Assembly (NCBI RefSeq): GCF_015356825.1
Contig: NZ_JAACYW010000002.1
Location: 1 to 64,000 of the forward strand
Length of the DNA stretch: 64,000 nucleotides
Direction: 5' to 3'
Source: Catenulispora rubra
GTDB taxonomy: Bacteria; Actinomycetota; Actinomycetes; Streptomycetales; Catenulisporaceae
Part shown: positions 31,346 through 41,884 of the stretch, piece after piece
How the letters are laid out: each line of letters begins with the position of its first letter
Numbering within the stretch: position 1 is the first letter of the stretch
Translations under genes and position numbers: made by a program
Notes under the pieces: generated by a model
Told to the model about the DNA's origin: nothing
Database searches by the model: none
The model's input: only the letters and a program-made list of their open reading frames with translations

Positions 31346-32929
31346 GTGGGCGGAACATGGGGTGAAAACGGGGACGCGGAGCTGCGGCTTCTGATGTACA
31401 GGTACCTCACCGTCAGCGAGCGGCGTACGTACTTCGCCATCATGCACGAGTTCACTTCCACGCTGCTCGCCGACCAGTCCGCTGCCGAGGTCGCGACCGC
31501 GTTGGCGGCGGTCGAGCGCGCGGGACGGATCGAGCCGGGTGCTGCGCACATCGACAACGTCAACGAGCGCTTACGGTTCCTCGTGGCTTGGGGAAATCTC
31601 ATTCCCGGGCGGCGTGAGACCAACGCCCGCTCCATCGCTGAGTTCTCGCAGGGGCAGCAGCGGTACCAGGTCCACAAGTTCGCAATCCGAATCCAGCGAG
31701 ATGCCGAGGAGTTGCTGAGGGTCTCCGAGGGTGTGCGCGAGGTGACGCGCGAGCTGCTGCCCGCGATTAGGCGCACGCTCGGCGAGATCAACCAGCGCAT
31801 TGGCGAGACCGTCACGGCGGAATCGATCAGGGGCGCCGCCGTGCCGGCGACCGCGGCGCTGCGGGAGCAGCTGTCCGAGTCCGTGACGACGGTGTTCCTC
31901 CAGCACGGGTATCTCTCGGACTCAGTGCGTGACTTCTATGCGCACGTCGGCCAAGTGGTGGCTCGTCACGATCTCGACCACGAGGAGATCGCGGGGCTGC
32001 GCGGCCTGCTGGTGGAGTACATCCAGCTCGTCGTCGAGGACGTCCTGCGTCATACACCCGGCATCGCTCAGGAACTCGGCAAGCTTCTCAAAGGCAGCGT
32101 CCTCAATGAGTTGCTTCGTCTCCTGGCTCCTCCGGCTGCTCTGGGCGATGCCGTCGAGCGTTCGCGCGGACGAACAGCAGAGGACTGGCACGGCCTGGCG
32201 GGCTGGTTCATGGACCGGGCGGGCCGCCCCAGCCAGGTGAGTGCGCTGCGGGAGGCCACGGCCACAGCTATCAGCTCACTGCTGTTCAATGTGAAGCGCT
32301 CCACCGGCGGGAGCATCGTCTCACCGGGCCGCAGGTCGGAGTTGGTCCGGTTGGCCGCAGAGTTCTCCCAGGACACTGACGAACAGGCGCACACACGCTT
32401 CGACCAGTACTTCCAGACGCGTGCGCCGCGGCACTGGCTCGACATCGCTGAGGTGGACCAGACGCCGTCGGCCACCACGTGGCGTGACGGCACGGCGTTG
32501 TCGGTTGCAGTCCCGACCTCGGCCAGGTCCGAGCGATCGGCGTCGGGAAAGCCGGCCCCGGTCGTGGAGGATCCGATCGCGGAGCAGCTGATCTTGGTCC
32601 AGGCACAGGAGGCGGCCAGAGCCTTGGAGGCGACCCACGCCGAACTGCGTGCGGCGGCCGATCGCTTGGACACGGTCGTCCTGTCCTCTGGTGCTTTGCG
32701 GGCGCTCTATGAGCTGATCCGCGGGGCGACATGCCAGCGTGCCGATGCCGATTCCACGGGCCGCTTCGTGCACGCCGCTTCCGGTCTCGAAGTCCGGGTC
32801 GGGCCGCGCGAAGGAGCGACACTGCGTTTGCGTGCGGCCCACGGCACCCTGACGATGGACGACATCGAGCTCGAGGTCCGGGTCCTGGACGCGGTGACGC
32901 CGAGGCGGGGACTTGATGGACCGGCCTGA
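31346..32929 (+). CDS. jetA: Wadjet subunit JetA (DUF2397/TIGR02677)
   Basis: A 527-residue protein of the TIGR02677 family, the kleisin-like subunit of a Wadjet SMC complex that recognises and cleaves circular plasmid DNA. It starts GTG 31346 with winged-helix-like LRLLMYRYLTVSERRTYFAI, then HEFTSTLLADQSAAEVATAL and the family core YQVHKFAIRIQRDAEELLRV. The middle is helical and the C-terminus beta-rich. It is the first of four genes that overlap or abut in order A-B-C-D. Assignment rests on all four families occurring in order. Confidence 0.85.
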   Translation: MGGTWGENGDAELRLLMYRYLTVSERRTYFAIMHEFTSTLLADQSAAEVATALAAVERAGRIEPGAAHIDNVNERLRFLVAWGNLIPGRRETNARSIAEFSQGQQRYQVHKFAIRIQRDAEELLRVSEGVREVTRELLPAIRRTLGEINQRIGETVTAESIRGAAVPATAALREQLSESVTTVFLQHGYLSDSVRDFYAHVGQVVARHDLDHEEIAGLRGLLVEYIQLVVEDVLRHTPGIAQELGKLLKGSVLNELLRLLAPPAALGDAVERSRGRTAEDWHGLAGWFMDRAGRPSQVSALREATATAISSLLFNVKRSTGGSIVSPGRRSELVRLAAEFSQDTDEQAHTRFDQYFQTRAPRHWLDIAEVDQTPSATTWRDGTALSVAVPTSARSERSASGKPAPVVEDPIAEQLILVQAQEAARALEATHAELRAAADRLDTVVLSSGALRALYELIRGATCQRADADSTGRFVHAASGLEVRVGPREGATLRLRAAHGTLTMDDIELEVRVLDAVTPRRGLDGPA

Positions 32930-34118
32930 CCTGTACGGCGGCTTCGGTGAGCTCTCGCACGTCGACGCCGCTGATGTCCGACTGTGCGCACGTGCCTTGT
33001 TGCGTTACCAGATGTTGCGGGAAGACGGCCCCAAGTCGGATCTGCTGCCGCTGGTCTATCGTCACAGGGACGATCTGCGGGCGCTCTTCTCCTGGTGTAT
33101 GGGCTACCGGCTGGATGTGGAACGGCGGTTTGCGCGGCTATACAAGTTCTCAAGTCTGCCGGGCCGCGGGCTGCGCGGGTTCTCAGCACGCGGCTACATG
33201 TACCTGGCACTGACCCTCGCTGCCCTGATCAGTGTCGGCCGGCAGATCTTGCTCTCGGGTCTTATCGCTGAGATCCGGGGCGCTGGTGTGGATGCCGGAC
33301 TGCGGCTCGGTGATTCCAAGGCGGAGTTGCGGGTGCTCTCGGAGACCCTCCGCTTCCTGGTCCGGGCCGGAGTCTTGGTGGAAACGGAGGGTACGGTGCT
33401 GTCCGCGCAACACCACGTTTTCCACAACGATTTCGCCGAAGCGCTGATCACGGTGGATCTCGACGTGCTGGGTTTGTTCATGCCCAAGGATGAGGCGCGC
33501 GTACCCGGTGCCGGTGCCGGCGTGGAACTGCCGGTCGGTGTGCGGGCGCGGCGGCATCTCGTGGAGGACCCGGTGGTGTTGTTCGCGGAGCTGCCTGCGG
33601 ACGAGGAACAGTACCTTAGGACGAACGCACGTCAGGAGGCGCACTGGGTCGAGCGTTGTTTCGGCCTGGAGGTCGAGATCCGGGCCGAGGGGATGGCCGC
33701 AATCGATGCCGAGGGTTTGCTGTCGGACCTGCCGTTCCCCGGGGGCTCCACGGTCTCGCGGCTCAGCCTGCTCGCCCTGCCGGCGCTTCTCGCCGAGGCG
33801 GAGCCGTATGGACACGGCATGCTGTCAGTCACCGGCGACAGTCTGCGTACGGTGTGCCTGGACCTGGTGGCTCGGCATTCGGCCGCGTGGTCCAAGCGCG
33901 ACACCGCGAACCCCGACAGGCTTGTCGGCCAAGTCGCGGACCATCTGCGGGCGGCAGGTCTGGCCCGGCTGTCCGAGACGGGCGCTTTGTTGCTCGTGCC
34001 TGCGGCGTTCCGCTGGAATCCGGTGGCGGAGCTTGACGAGGCGCGAGCGCCCGTGATGAAGGAGTACGGATACGAATCCGATGAGTCTGATCCGCACATC
34101 GAGGAGACGCTGTTTTGA
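32916..34118 (+). CDS. jetB: Wadjet subunit JetB (DUF2398/TIGR02678)
   Basis: A 400-residue protein of the TIGR02678 family, the KITE-type winged-helix partner of JetA in the Wadjet complex. It starts MDRPDLYGGFGELSHVDAAD and ends with an acidic tail YESDESDPHIEETLF. The start lies inside the jetA reading frame (overlap 14-17 nt; TTG 32913 or ATG 32916). The winged-helix region RVLSETLRFLVRAGVLVETE is visible near residue 145. Confidence 0.85.
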   Translation: MDRPDLYGGFGELSHVDAADVRLCARALLRYQMLREDGPKSDLLPLVYRHRDDLRALFSWCMGYRLDVERRFARLYKFSSLPGRGLRGFSARGYMYLALTLAALISVGRQILLSGLIAEIRGAGVDAGLRLGDSKAELRVLSETLRFLVRAGVLVETEGTVLSAQHHVFHNDFAEALITVDLDVLGLFMPKDEARVPGAGAGVELPVGVRARRHLVEDPVVLFAELPADEEQYLRTNARQEAHWVERCFGLEVEIRAEGMAAIDAEGLLSDLPFPGGSTVSRLSLLALPALLAEAEPYGHGMLSVTGDSLRTVCLDLVARHSAAWSKRDTANPDRLVGQVADHLRAAGLARLSETGALLLVPAAFRWNPVAELDEARAPVMKEYGYESDESDPHIEETLF

Positions 34119-37100
34119 GCGACCGGACTGAGCCCGGGAAGACTCGCCTGCGGCCGGAGCGGTGGCGACTGCACCGCTCCGGCTTCGTCGATGTCTGGGT
34201 CTACGGGATCCAAAACCTCGACATTTCCGGCGGGCGGCAGATCTTGCAGGGCGCCAATGGCTCGGGGAAGTCGAGATCTCTTGAGCTCCAATTGCCGTTC
34301 TGCCTCGATGGGGACCTCAAATACCTGGGCACCAAAGGTGCGAACTCAGTGAGTATGCGTCGGCTCATGCTCGATGACCATGACGGCGCGGGGGTCCGCA
34401 TCGGTTACTGTTGGCTGGAGCTGCGCCGGGTCCGCGGTGGCGAAGAGGAGTTTCTTACCTGCGGCGTCGGCGTCAGAGCGGTGAAGACGAGCAACGAGGT
34501 CAAGGGCGTGTGGCGGTTCGTCACGCCGCTGCGGGTCGGTCACGAATTCGAGCTGGTCTCGGCCGACCGTGTAGCACTGGACATGGCCGAGCTTGAGGAA
34601 CGGCTCGGCCGAGACGCTGTCTTTGAAAACTTCGAGGACTTCCGCGAGCGTGTGGCGCCCATCGTCTACGGAATCGCCGACCCGCGCCGCTACCAGGACC
34701 TGCTCCACCTCCAGCGCACTCTGCGCAACCCGGACGTCGGTCTGAAAGCTGCGACGGGCGAACTCGAGGAGTACTTGAGCCTCGCGCTGCCGCCTCTCAA
34801 CCCCGATCTCCTCGCCCGGCTCGCCGGCCAGCTCCAGGATCTGGAGGCGATCGGTACGAACATCAAGCGACTAGACCGAGCGGACATTGCGCTCCGCCAC
34901 TTCATGATGACCTACGCGGCATATACACAGGCCGTCCTCCGGCAGCGCGGAGCAGCATTGAAGAGCGCGCGGAAGCAGCTGACGGCACATCTGGTCGCCG
35001 CTGGACAACGCAAAACTGAAGTGGCCGAGTTCCAGCGGAAGGCAGTGGACCTCGAAAAAGGGCTCGCGGATCTTGAACAGGAGCAACACGCTCTCAGAGC
35101 TCAGATCAGGGATATGGAGGGCTCTGACCAGTACCGTGAACTAAGCGACATCGACCGGCGCCGGCGAAGCGTCGAGGCCCGTCGCGGCACCGTGCACGAA
35201 CTCCTCGAATCCGCGAAGCGCGCGCGTGATGCGGAACGGCGTGCCTGTGAGGGTGCTCTACGCGAGATGGCTGGCGTATATGCCCAGGTCCTCGCGTTCC
35301 GCACCGGTGTCGACGATGCGGCGGCGAAGTTGGTCGCGATGGGTCTGGATCGGGCGCTCGTGCCGACCCCGCCGAACATGGCGGCACCGATGTGTGGCGG
35401 GCTGGATGAGAACGTCTTGGTCTCGGTGGCGACCGATCCGGACCCCGCCCTGCAATCTGTGCAGCGACTGCTGCCGCCGGAACTCGCAGCGGACCGGTTG
35501 ACGGAGTCGGTCGATGCCGCGCTCGTCCAGGTGGGCCTCGCCGCGGACGCGGTGAGCAGTCAGCGGGTGCGGATCGGGAGTCTGGTGCAGGAAGGCAAGG
35601 AACTCGCCGTGCTTCAGACCACTCACATCGCGCCACTCAGGATCGCGGCGGAGCAGGCCGGCACAGCGGAGACCACGGCGGAAGAGACGCTGGCCGTCGC
35701 CCGATCAGCGCTCGACGTCCAGGTCGTGGCGTGGCGACGAGCTCAAGAAGAATGGCTGGCCATGGTCCCATCGAGCACGGTCGAGCTGGGGCCCCCGCCG
35801 GAACGGCTGGAGACGATCGAGCTGTCCGATGACTGCTCCGCAGCGGTGGCGGCGGCCAGGCGGCGGCTAAGAGCCTGGGCTGCTGCCGCACTCGACGCAG
35901 CCCAGGACGGCGTTCACCAAGCCAGAACGGATCTGCGGGAACTCTCCGCCGACCGGCGCCGCCGTGGTGAGGAGCGCCAGGCATTGCTGGACGGAGCTGA
36001 GATCACCCCGCCGGAGCATGGGCTTGCGCGCGATGAGCGTCACGGACGGGTCGGAGCGCCGTTCTTCCGGCTCGTGGACTTCGTGACGGGTGTGCGCGCT
36101 GAGGATCGCGCCGGTCTGGAAGCGGCACTCCAGGGTTGCGGTCTGCTCAACGCCTGGGTGTTTCCGGACGGCACGTTGGCCGATCCAAAGCTGGCCGATC
36201 TCGTCATCCTCGTGCCTGGCGCCTCGCCCTCGGACGCGGAGCGCGATGCCGACGTGCTGTCCCGGATCCTTACCCCGTCCGGCGAACTCGTGGACTCGGT
36301 CCCGGAGGATGTGGTCCGGCGCCTGTTGTCCGCCGTGCGTCTCGAAGATGAGCAGGACGGGACTGATGACGACGGGCTGAGCGTGTCGACGACCGGCCGG
36401 TGGCGAGCCGGAGTGCTCACCGGGCTCGGGGTGAAAGAAGTGGCCGAGTATGTGGGCGACGCCGCGCGCGAGGACACGCGGGCCCGGCGGATCGTGGAGC
36501 TCGACGCCGTGCTGGCCACTGCCGACATCGAGATCGGCAAGGCCCGGACCGTCCTCCAGGACCGCACCGAAGCACATCGTGCCTGGCGCCGCCACAGCGA
36601 AGACACTCCCGAGTCGGGTGCGCTATTGCTGGCCCATACCGCTGCCGCGCTCGCCGAGGCAGCCCGCCGGAAAGCCGCCGAGGTGGCGAAACAGGCCATT
36701 ATCTCCCTAGGCCATGCCCAAGAACGCTGGGATGCCAGGCACAATGCCTTCGCACGCCAAGCCGCTGAAGCGAACCTTCCACACGACCCCGCCAAGCTCG
36801 CGCAATGCGATACCGCGGCGACGCAGGCAACGGATGCTTGCAATGGCCTCCGCGAACGCGGACTGGACCTGTCGGCTGCGATCGAAGGACTGGCCCCTGG
36901 GAAAGCGGCCTACGCGAGCGCAATGCAGGGCCGGGTGTTGGCGGAGAAGACCGCGGCGGGAGAATACTCGGCCTTTTGCGAGGAGCGCGTCGCGATCGAC
37001 CTTCTTGTGAGCAGTCTCGGACTCGGCCCCGCAGAGTTCGAGGAACAGCTCACAGAGCTTCGCCGTCTCCTCGAATCGGTAGAGCGGAATATCCCGATGG

Positions 37101-38290
37101 TGAGACAAGACAAGGAGGACGCCAGAACACAGGCCGCGAAACGTGAAGGCCTGACGGAGAGCGACGCGACAGTCGAAGCGGACAAAAGGAAGGCCGTGAG
37201 CGCCGCCGAGCGCGCGCTCGTTCAGACGGTGACAGCCCCAGGCTTCTGGATGGCAGCAGCCGGTAGCACTGAGACTTTCCCGCCTGCGGATCCATTGCAT
37301 GACGACCTACTCGCTCGCATCGCTGGATTCCCGGACCGGCCGGCGGACCGGGATGTCCTGACGAATGAAGTCGGAAATCTCAACAAGCGTCTGCCGAACG
37401 ATTTGAGCGCCGAGTTCTCCTCGGTCGGGGAAGACGCGTTCGCGGTAATGGTGCGTGGAGACGACGGCCTGCAGCCGGCGGCCGCGGAGGCCAGGTCGGT
37501 GAAGGAGCAGCTGGAGACGAACCGTGCGAAGCTCGACGACAGCTACCGCGCGATCTTCGAACAGTACCTCCTCCAAGACCTGTCAGAACATCTGCGCTAT
37601 CAGATCGATACGGCGTCCGTGCTCTGCGACAGCATGAACGCGATCCTCGCAGAGACCATGACCAGTCAGGGCATCGGCGTGCAATTGGCCTGGGAACCGG
37701 CCAACGTCATCGATGGTGACACTCGCAAGGACCTGCAACTCGTCAAAAAGTCGCTGGCCGTTCGTACTCCGGAGGAGGACGACCGGCTCCGCCGCGCTCT
37801 CCAAGAGCGCATCGAGGCCGAACGGGAGCGGCATCACGGACTCTACGCCCCGGCGCTGGCCGAGGCGCTCGACTACCGCAAGTGGTACTCCTTCACCGTC
37901 AAGGTCCAGGACAAGGACGCGAACGGCAAGGAGCGGCTGCGGGCCTTCAAGAAACTCTCATCCGGCGAGACGCGATTCGTCGCGTACATGGTGCTGATTG
38001 CCGCGGCGGGAGCCTTCTACGACGCGCTGACCGAACCCGGCACGGACCCGCTACGTGTTGTTCTTCTCGACGAGGCGTTCGAGCGCATCGACGATCCCAC
38101 GATCACGAAGCTGCTCGAACTGCTGGCCGAGCTGGACATGGACTGGATCATCACCTGGCCGGGCGGCTCGGCATTCTCGCCGAAGATCGAGCGGATGCAC
38201 GTGTACGACGTACTGCGGCACAAGAACAGCCGCTCCATCGCCCTCATGCACACCACCTGGGACGGCGGAACACTGCGGCGGGACGAATGA
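34115..38290 (+). CDS. jetC: Wadjet SMC-like ATPase JetC (TIGR02680)
   Basis: A 1,391-residue SMC/MukB-like ATPase, the DNA-extruding motor of the system. Walker A is GANGSGKS (residues 47-53), the ABC signature KLSSGETRF is near 1280 and Walker B VVLLDEAFERIDD near 1315. Two long coiled-coil regions (about 230-380 and 830-1100) flank a hinge-like middle. The start is TTG 34115, overlapping the jetB stop by 4 nt. Length and motif positions are normal for TIGR02680, so the ATPase looks intact. Confidence 0.92.
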   Translation: MSDRTEPGKTRLRPERWRLHRSGFVDVWVYGIQNLDISGGRQILQGANGSGKSRSLELQLPFCLDGDLKYLGTKGANSVSMRRLMLDDHDGAGVRIGYCWLELRRVRGGEEEFLTCGVGVRAVKTSNEVKGVWRFVTPLRVGHEFELVSADRVALDMAELEERLGRDAVFENFEDFRERVAPIVYGIADPRRYQDLLHLQRTLRNPDVGLKAATGELEEYLSLALPPLNPDLLARLAGQLQDLEAIGTNIKRLDRADIALRHFMMTYAAYTQAVLRQRGAALKSARKQLTAHLVAAGQRKTEVAEFQRKAVDLEKGLADLEQEQHALRAQIRDMEGSDQYRELSDIDRRRRSVEARRGTVHELLESAKRARDAERRACEGALREMAGVYAQVLAFRTGVDDAAAKLVAMGLDRALVPTPPNMAAPMCGGLDENVLVSVATDPDPALQSVQRLLPPELAADRLTESVDAALVQVGLAADAVSSQRVRIGSLVQEGKELAVLQTTHIAPLRIAAEQAGTAETTAEETLAVARSALDVQVVAWRRAQEEWLAMVPSSTVELGPPPERLETIELSDDCSAAVAAARRRLRAWAAAALDAAQDGVHQARTDLRELSADRRRRGEERQALLDGAEITPPEHGLARDERHGRVGAPFFRLVDFVTGVRAEDRAGLEAALQGCGLLNAWVFPDGTLADPKLADLVILVPGASPSDAERDADVLSRILTPSGELVDSVPEDVVRRLLSAVRLEDEQDGTDDDGLSVSTTGRWRAGVLTGLGVKEVAEYVGDAAREDTRARRIVELDAVLATADIEIGKARTVLQDRTEAHRAWRRHSEDTPESGALLLAHTAAALAEAARRKAAEVAKQAIISLGHAQERWDARHNAFARQAAEANLPHDPAKLAQCDTAATQATDACNGLRERGLDLSAAIEGLAPGKAAYASAMQGRVLAEKTAAGEYSAFCEERVAIDLLVSSLGLGPAEFEEQLTELRRLLESVERNIPMVRQDKEDARTQAAKREGLTESDATVEADKRKAVSAAERALVQTVTAPGFWMAAAGSTETFPPADPLHDDLLARIAGFPDRPADRDVLTNEVGNLNKRLPNDLSAEFSSVGEDAFAVMVRGDDGLQPAAAEARSVKEQLETNRAKLDDSYRAIFEQYLLQDLSEHLRYQIDTASVLCDSMNAILAETMTSQGIGVQLAWEPANVIDGDTRKDLQLVKKSLAVRTPEEDDRLRRALQERIEAERERHHGLYAPALAEALDYRKWYSFTVKVQDKDANGKERLRAFKKLSSGETRFVAYMVLIAAAGAFYDALTEPGTDPLRVVLLDEAFERIDDPTITKLLELLAELDMDWIITWPGGSAFSPKIERMHVYDVLRHKNSRSIALMHTTWDGGTLRRDE

Positions 38291-39576
38291 GCGACCCGTT
38301 ACCGGACCACCTGCGCGCCGCATTGGACAAGCCAGAACTCCAAGCCCTGTGGCGGCAGGTGCGCAGACAACTGGAGCGGAACGGAGCCGAGCCCGAAGGC
38401 AGTGTCCGAGTTCTGGTCGCAGACCAGCGCACCGCCTCCGACCTCGGAGCCCTGCTCGGCCGGCCACGCAATCCACGAGTCGGTGCGAAGGTCGAGGTCG
38501 AGCTCGCCGTCCTGGACCGTGCGCTGCGGGCCGGCGCCGCCAGACGAGGGCTGGCCGACGTGGTCGCCGCGCTCAGCGGCGAACCGCTGTTGGCGAAACA
38601 GACCGAACGAGAGCGTCGCACCGCCGAGAACGAGCAGCTTCACCTAGCGCTGATCGCGGTCCTGATCGGCATCCCTGAACTCGACCGGGAACGGTTGTCG
38701 CTGGCCGCCGCCCCGGTGGACGCTTCTCTGCGGGTGCCTGCCGACTCGGCGACCCAGACCAGATCGTGGCAGGTTTACGAAGCGGCTCTGCGAGCCGCAG
38801 CGATCTGGTGGCCTGCGCACCGCGCCGGCGCGCGGATGGCTGAGAAGGAACTGGCGGGCAAGGCGTTTCGTGATACCAAAGCGTGGACAGAGGCTAAGCG
38901 CCACGCCTTCTCCTACCTGGTAAAGCTCCCTTTCGACCAAGCCGTCGACGAAGCCGATGTAGCGATCAAACTCAGCGGCCCCTTGGTTTGGAAGACCGAA
39001 GAGACCATCGCCGATGCGGCCGGTGTGGCTCCCTGGATCGCCGTCCCTGCCCGCGGCGTCCGGTCCCTCGGCGAGGTCGAGTGCAAAGCGATCGGGATCT
39101 TCGTAGTTGAGAACACCGAGGCTTTCGAAAAGGTGTGCATGACGCCGGGTATTCCCGAACGCTGGCTCTGCGTCTGGTTGCAGGGCAACCCGAGCACCCG
39201 GCTCTTAGACTTCCTCAAAGGCCTCGACCTGCCGGTGGCGGCGTGGTGCGACCTTGACGCGTACGGCGTGCGGATGATCGCGAACCTGGAACACAGCCTG
39301 GACCGGCCGGTAACGCCTGTCGGCATGTCGGTTGAGCTGTGGCGGGCCGGAACGAAGCGGCTGCAGACCGAAGAGCAGCTGGCCAAAGCACGCGCTGTCG
39401 CGGTCCAGGCCGAGTCACAGGGGCCGGCATCCGTCAGGGCACTGGCCGCCGCGATCGCCGAGACCGGCGACTGCTGCGAACACGAGACGCTCTACCCGGA
39501 AGTACTGCCCACCCTCGACGCGACATTGCGGGCGCTGGAACAGTCTTGGCCCTGGGAGCGGTGGGGGAACATCTGA
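38287..39576 (+). CDS. jetD: Wadjet nuclease JetD (DUF2399/TIGR02679)
   Basis: A 429-residue protein of the TIGR02679 family with a C-terminal Toprim-type nuclease fold related to topoisomerase VI subunit A. The catalytic acidic residues are seen as Glu in VVENTEAFE (about 273) and the DxD in WCDLDAYGVRM (about 321). The N-terminus (VRVLVADQRTASDLGALLGR) is the DUF3323-like arm. ATG 38287 overlaps the jetC stop as ATGA. It cuts plasmid DNA after JetABC loop extrusion; all expected motifs are present. Confidence 0.88.
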   Translation: MSDPLPDHLRAALDKPELQALWRQVRRQLERNGAEPEGSVRVLVADQRTASDLGALLGRPRNPRVGAKVEVELAVLDRALRAGAARRGLADVVAALSGEPLLAKQTERERRTAENEQLHLALIAVLIGIPELDRERLSLAAAPVDASLRVPADSATQTRSWQVYEAALRAAAIWWPAHRAGARMAEKELAGKAFRDTKAWTEAKRHAFSYLVKLPFDQAVDEADVAIKLSGPLVWKTEETIADAAGVAPWIAVPARGVRSLGEVECKAIGIFVVENTEAFEKVCMTPGIPERWLCVWLQGNPSTRLLDFLKGLDLPVAAWCDLDAYGVRMIANLEHSLDRPVTPVGMSVELWRAGTKRLQTEEQLAKARAVAVQAESQGPASVRALAAAIAETGDCCEHETLYPEVLPTLDATLRALEQSWPWERWGNI

Positions 39577-39711
39577 GACGTCGCTGTGTCCGCGCAGCGG
39601 AGTAGTCTCTGCGGGTACGGAGAGCCCGGCAGAGACGCCCCCTTGCGCTGATCATCGTACGCAGGGACCGTATCTAGTCGGCTAAAGATGATGTAGATCT
39701 CCAGCATCGGC

Positions 39712-40492
39712 GTGTCCGTACCGATACGATCGCCGACGCTCAAGGGGTCGTTGTGGGAAATCCGCGAGGCCCTCGGGCTTGCCGATGACGAAATGACGAA
39801 CGCGGTGGACTACCTGGAGTCGCGGGGCTTGATCAAACCTCTGCGCACCATGGCTGGGCAGCGGCACGCCGATCCACACGCAGATAACCCAGGCTGGCGT
39901 GCGCCAGGTGGAGAGGGCCGAGACGGCGACGCGACCGACGGGGTCCGCTGTCACCAACGTGCCCGCTACTATCGACGGCACGAATGTCCCATTCGGGACC
40001 GCCGTCACGACTACCCCAGAGAGAGCGCACATTACGGGCTCCGGCGTCCGCGCCGTCGAGCATGCCAAACACGCGCCTGACGAGCGTACGGACGGCTTCG
40101 CGCGGTACGGCACCGTCGTCACGCATGTGCACAAGCACAAGACGGTGATCAAGGAGATCAAGAACTCGGCCGTCGTGGCGGGCAGCCGCAAGGTGAAGCA
40201 AAAGGCGAAGATCAAGGTCGCCGAGATCGACCCCCGCACCCGCGCGGGAGTCGAGGACTTCCTGTGCCAATACCACGCGAAGCTGCCGGAACTGGAACAG
40301 GAGCAGGCGCCGAAGGCGGTCGAGATCATCGCCAAGAAGGTCGACGAGTTGCAGAACCAGATTGTTCTGCCGGACGGCAAGAAGGGCAAGCTCAAGAAGG
40401 CCGCGGAGTCACTGCGGGAGATCCTGGAGGTCGGTGTCGGCGGAGTGGTCACGGTCGGCCTCCTCTTGGCGCTCAGCGGTATTCCATGGTAA
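39712..40492 (+). pseudogene. Winged-helix plus C-terminal membrane-helix protein, frameshifted
   Basis: The N-terminal frame reads LKGSLWEIREALGLADDEMT and YLESRGLIKPLRTM, a winged-helix domain. A 1-nt shift near 39850 moves the wing (TPIHTQITQAGVRQVERAET) to the frame that continues to 40492. That part has Thr-rich repeats (VPATIDGTNVPFGTAV), a basic stretch IKNSAVVAGSRKVKQKAKIK and a final hydrophobic helix ILEVGVGGVVTVGLLLALSG. The combined protein would be about 250 residues. It lies 135 nt after jetD, so it may be an accessory gene of the locus. Confidence 0.5.
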
Positions 40493-41053
40493 TCAAGCAC
40501 ACGCCCGCGATACACGGTCAAATCGGCGCAGCGGCTGATGGCTTCGGCGTTCAGAAGTCGCGATCGCTGATGAGCGAAGCTTGGCACGGTCTCGGCGAGG
40601 AAGCCGCCCGCCGTTTTAAGAGTGTTTCAGGCCTTTCAGGTGATTGCGTATCAACGCTTTCAGCTGAACGGGCGTTCAGGTGGCGAGCATCTCGAAGAAG
40701 CCTGGGGCGGATCAGAACATCGGGATGTCGCGACTCTGCCGACTCCGGCCTAAATGCGTATCTTGATCGATGGTTCAGATGGAAACTGAATCAATTACTG
40801 TAGGACGCTATCGCATTCGGTAGTCCAATTTCATACGCATGCCCGTGGTGTCACACTGTCTCTGCGGCAGTGCTGGACGGCTACATCGCGCCGATCCCAA
40901 GTGAATGATCGGTGGTTGTGCTCGCTATTCCAGGTCTTCATGCTCCGGAGTTGCCAGTGAAACTGGCGGTTCATCTCGCCCGACGCGGCAGCAGTACCTT
41001 CGATGGCCTGATCAAAGAGAAATACCTCCACTCTGACGGCTACGAGCCAGCCG
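40493..41053. other. Lower-G+C intergenic stretch, no supported gene
   Basis: This stretch is visibly less G+C-rich than its surroundings (for example around 40745-40840) and has no convincing gene. An 8-bp inverted repeat ATGCGTAT/ATACGCAT occurs near 40755 and 40833. It ends where the recQ remnant begins, so it probably represents foreign DNA at the right junction of the Wadjet insertion. Confidence 0.45.
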
Positions 41054-41884
41054 TGGCAGTACGACGGCGAGCGCTACGCGCGGGTCGCGGCGGCGCGCGA
41101 GGCCGAGCAGCGTTCGATGATCGAGTACGAGACCACCACCGAATGCCGCATGACGTTCCTGCGCCGCCAGCTGGACGACCCGGCCATCGAGGGGCCCTGC
41201 GCACGCTGCGACAACTGCGCCGGCGCGAGGTTCACCCCCACCGTCTCCGGCGAGGGCACCGAAGCAGCGCGGGCCGCGCTGGCCAAGCCGGGCGTCGTGA
41301 TCCAGACCCGCACACTGTGGCCGACCGGTATGGCCGCCCTCGGAATCGAGCTGTCCGGAAAGATCGGTGGCGCTGCGGCCGCCAAGCCGGGCCGCGCCCT
41401 CGGCCGCCTGACGGACCTCGGTTGGGGCCCGCGCCTGCGTGATCTGCTCGCCGACGAGGTTCCCGACCAGCCGTTGCCCGCCCCGATGCTGGACGGCATC
41501 GTGAAGGTTCTGGCCGCGTGGGGCTGGAGCGAGCGCCCGGTCGCAGTCGTGGCCGTCGGTTCCCGCAGCCGACCGTACCTCGTCACCGACACCGCGCAGC
41601 GAATCGCTGCCATCGGCCGTCTGCCCTACCTCGGCGCTCTCGATCCCGTCGATGCGGGGGAGCATCAGGCGCCGCGCGGCAACAGCGCGCAGCGGCTGCT
41701 TCAGGTCCATGACGCTTTCGCGATCGGCGCCGAGCTGGCCGCCGCGGTCGCGGCGGCCGAGGGGCCGGTGTTGTTGGTCGACGACCGCGTCGACACGGGC
41801 TGGACCATGACGGTGGCCGCCCGGCTGCTGCGGCAGGCGGGGGCGACAGCGGTGCTGCCGTTCGCGCTCGCTCTGCAGGCCTGA
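41054..41884 (+). pseudogene. recQ: recQ-like helicase with phosphoribosyltransferase domain, 5'-truncated
   Basis: The open frame begins mid-protein at WQYDGERYARVAAAREAEQR. It keeps the RecQ zinc-binding module (Cys in TTECRMTFLRR and in GPCARCDNCAG), the winged-helix-like region and a C-terminal phosphoribosyltransferase-like domain with the PRPP loop in VLLVDDRVDTGWTM, as in actinobacterial RecQ-PRTase fusions. Both helicase ATPase domains (about 400 residues) are missing. The break coincides with the end of the lower-G+C stretch. Confidence 0.78.
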
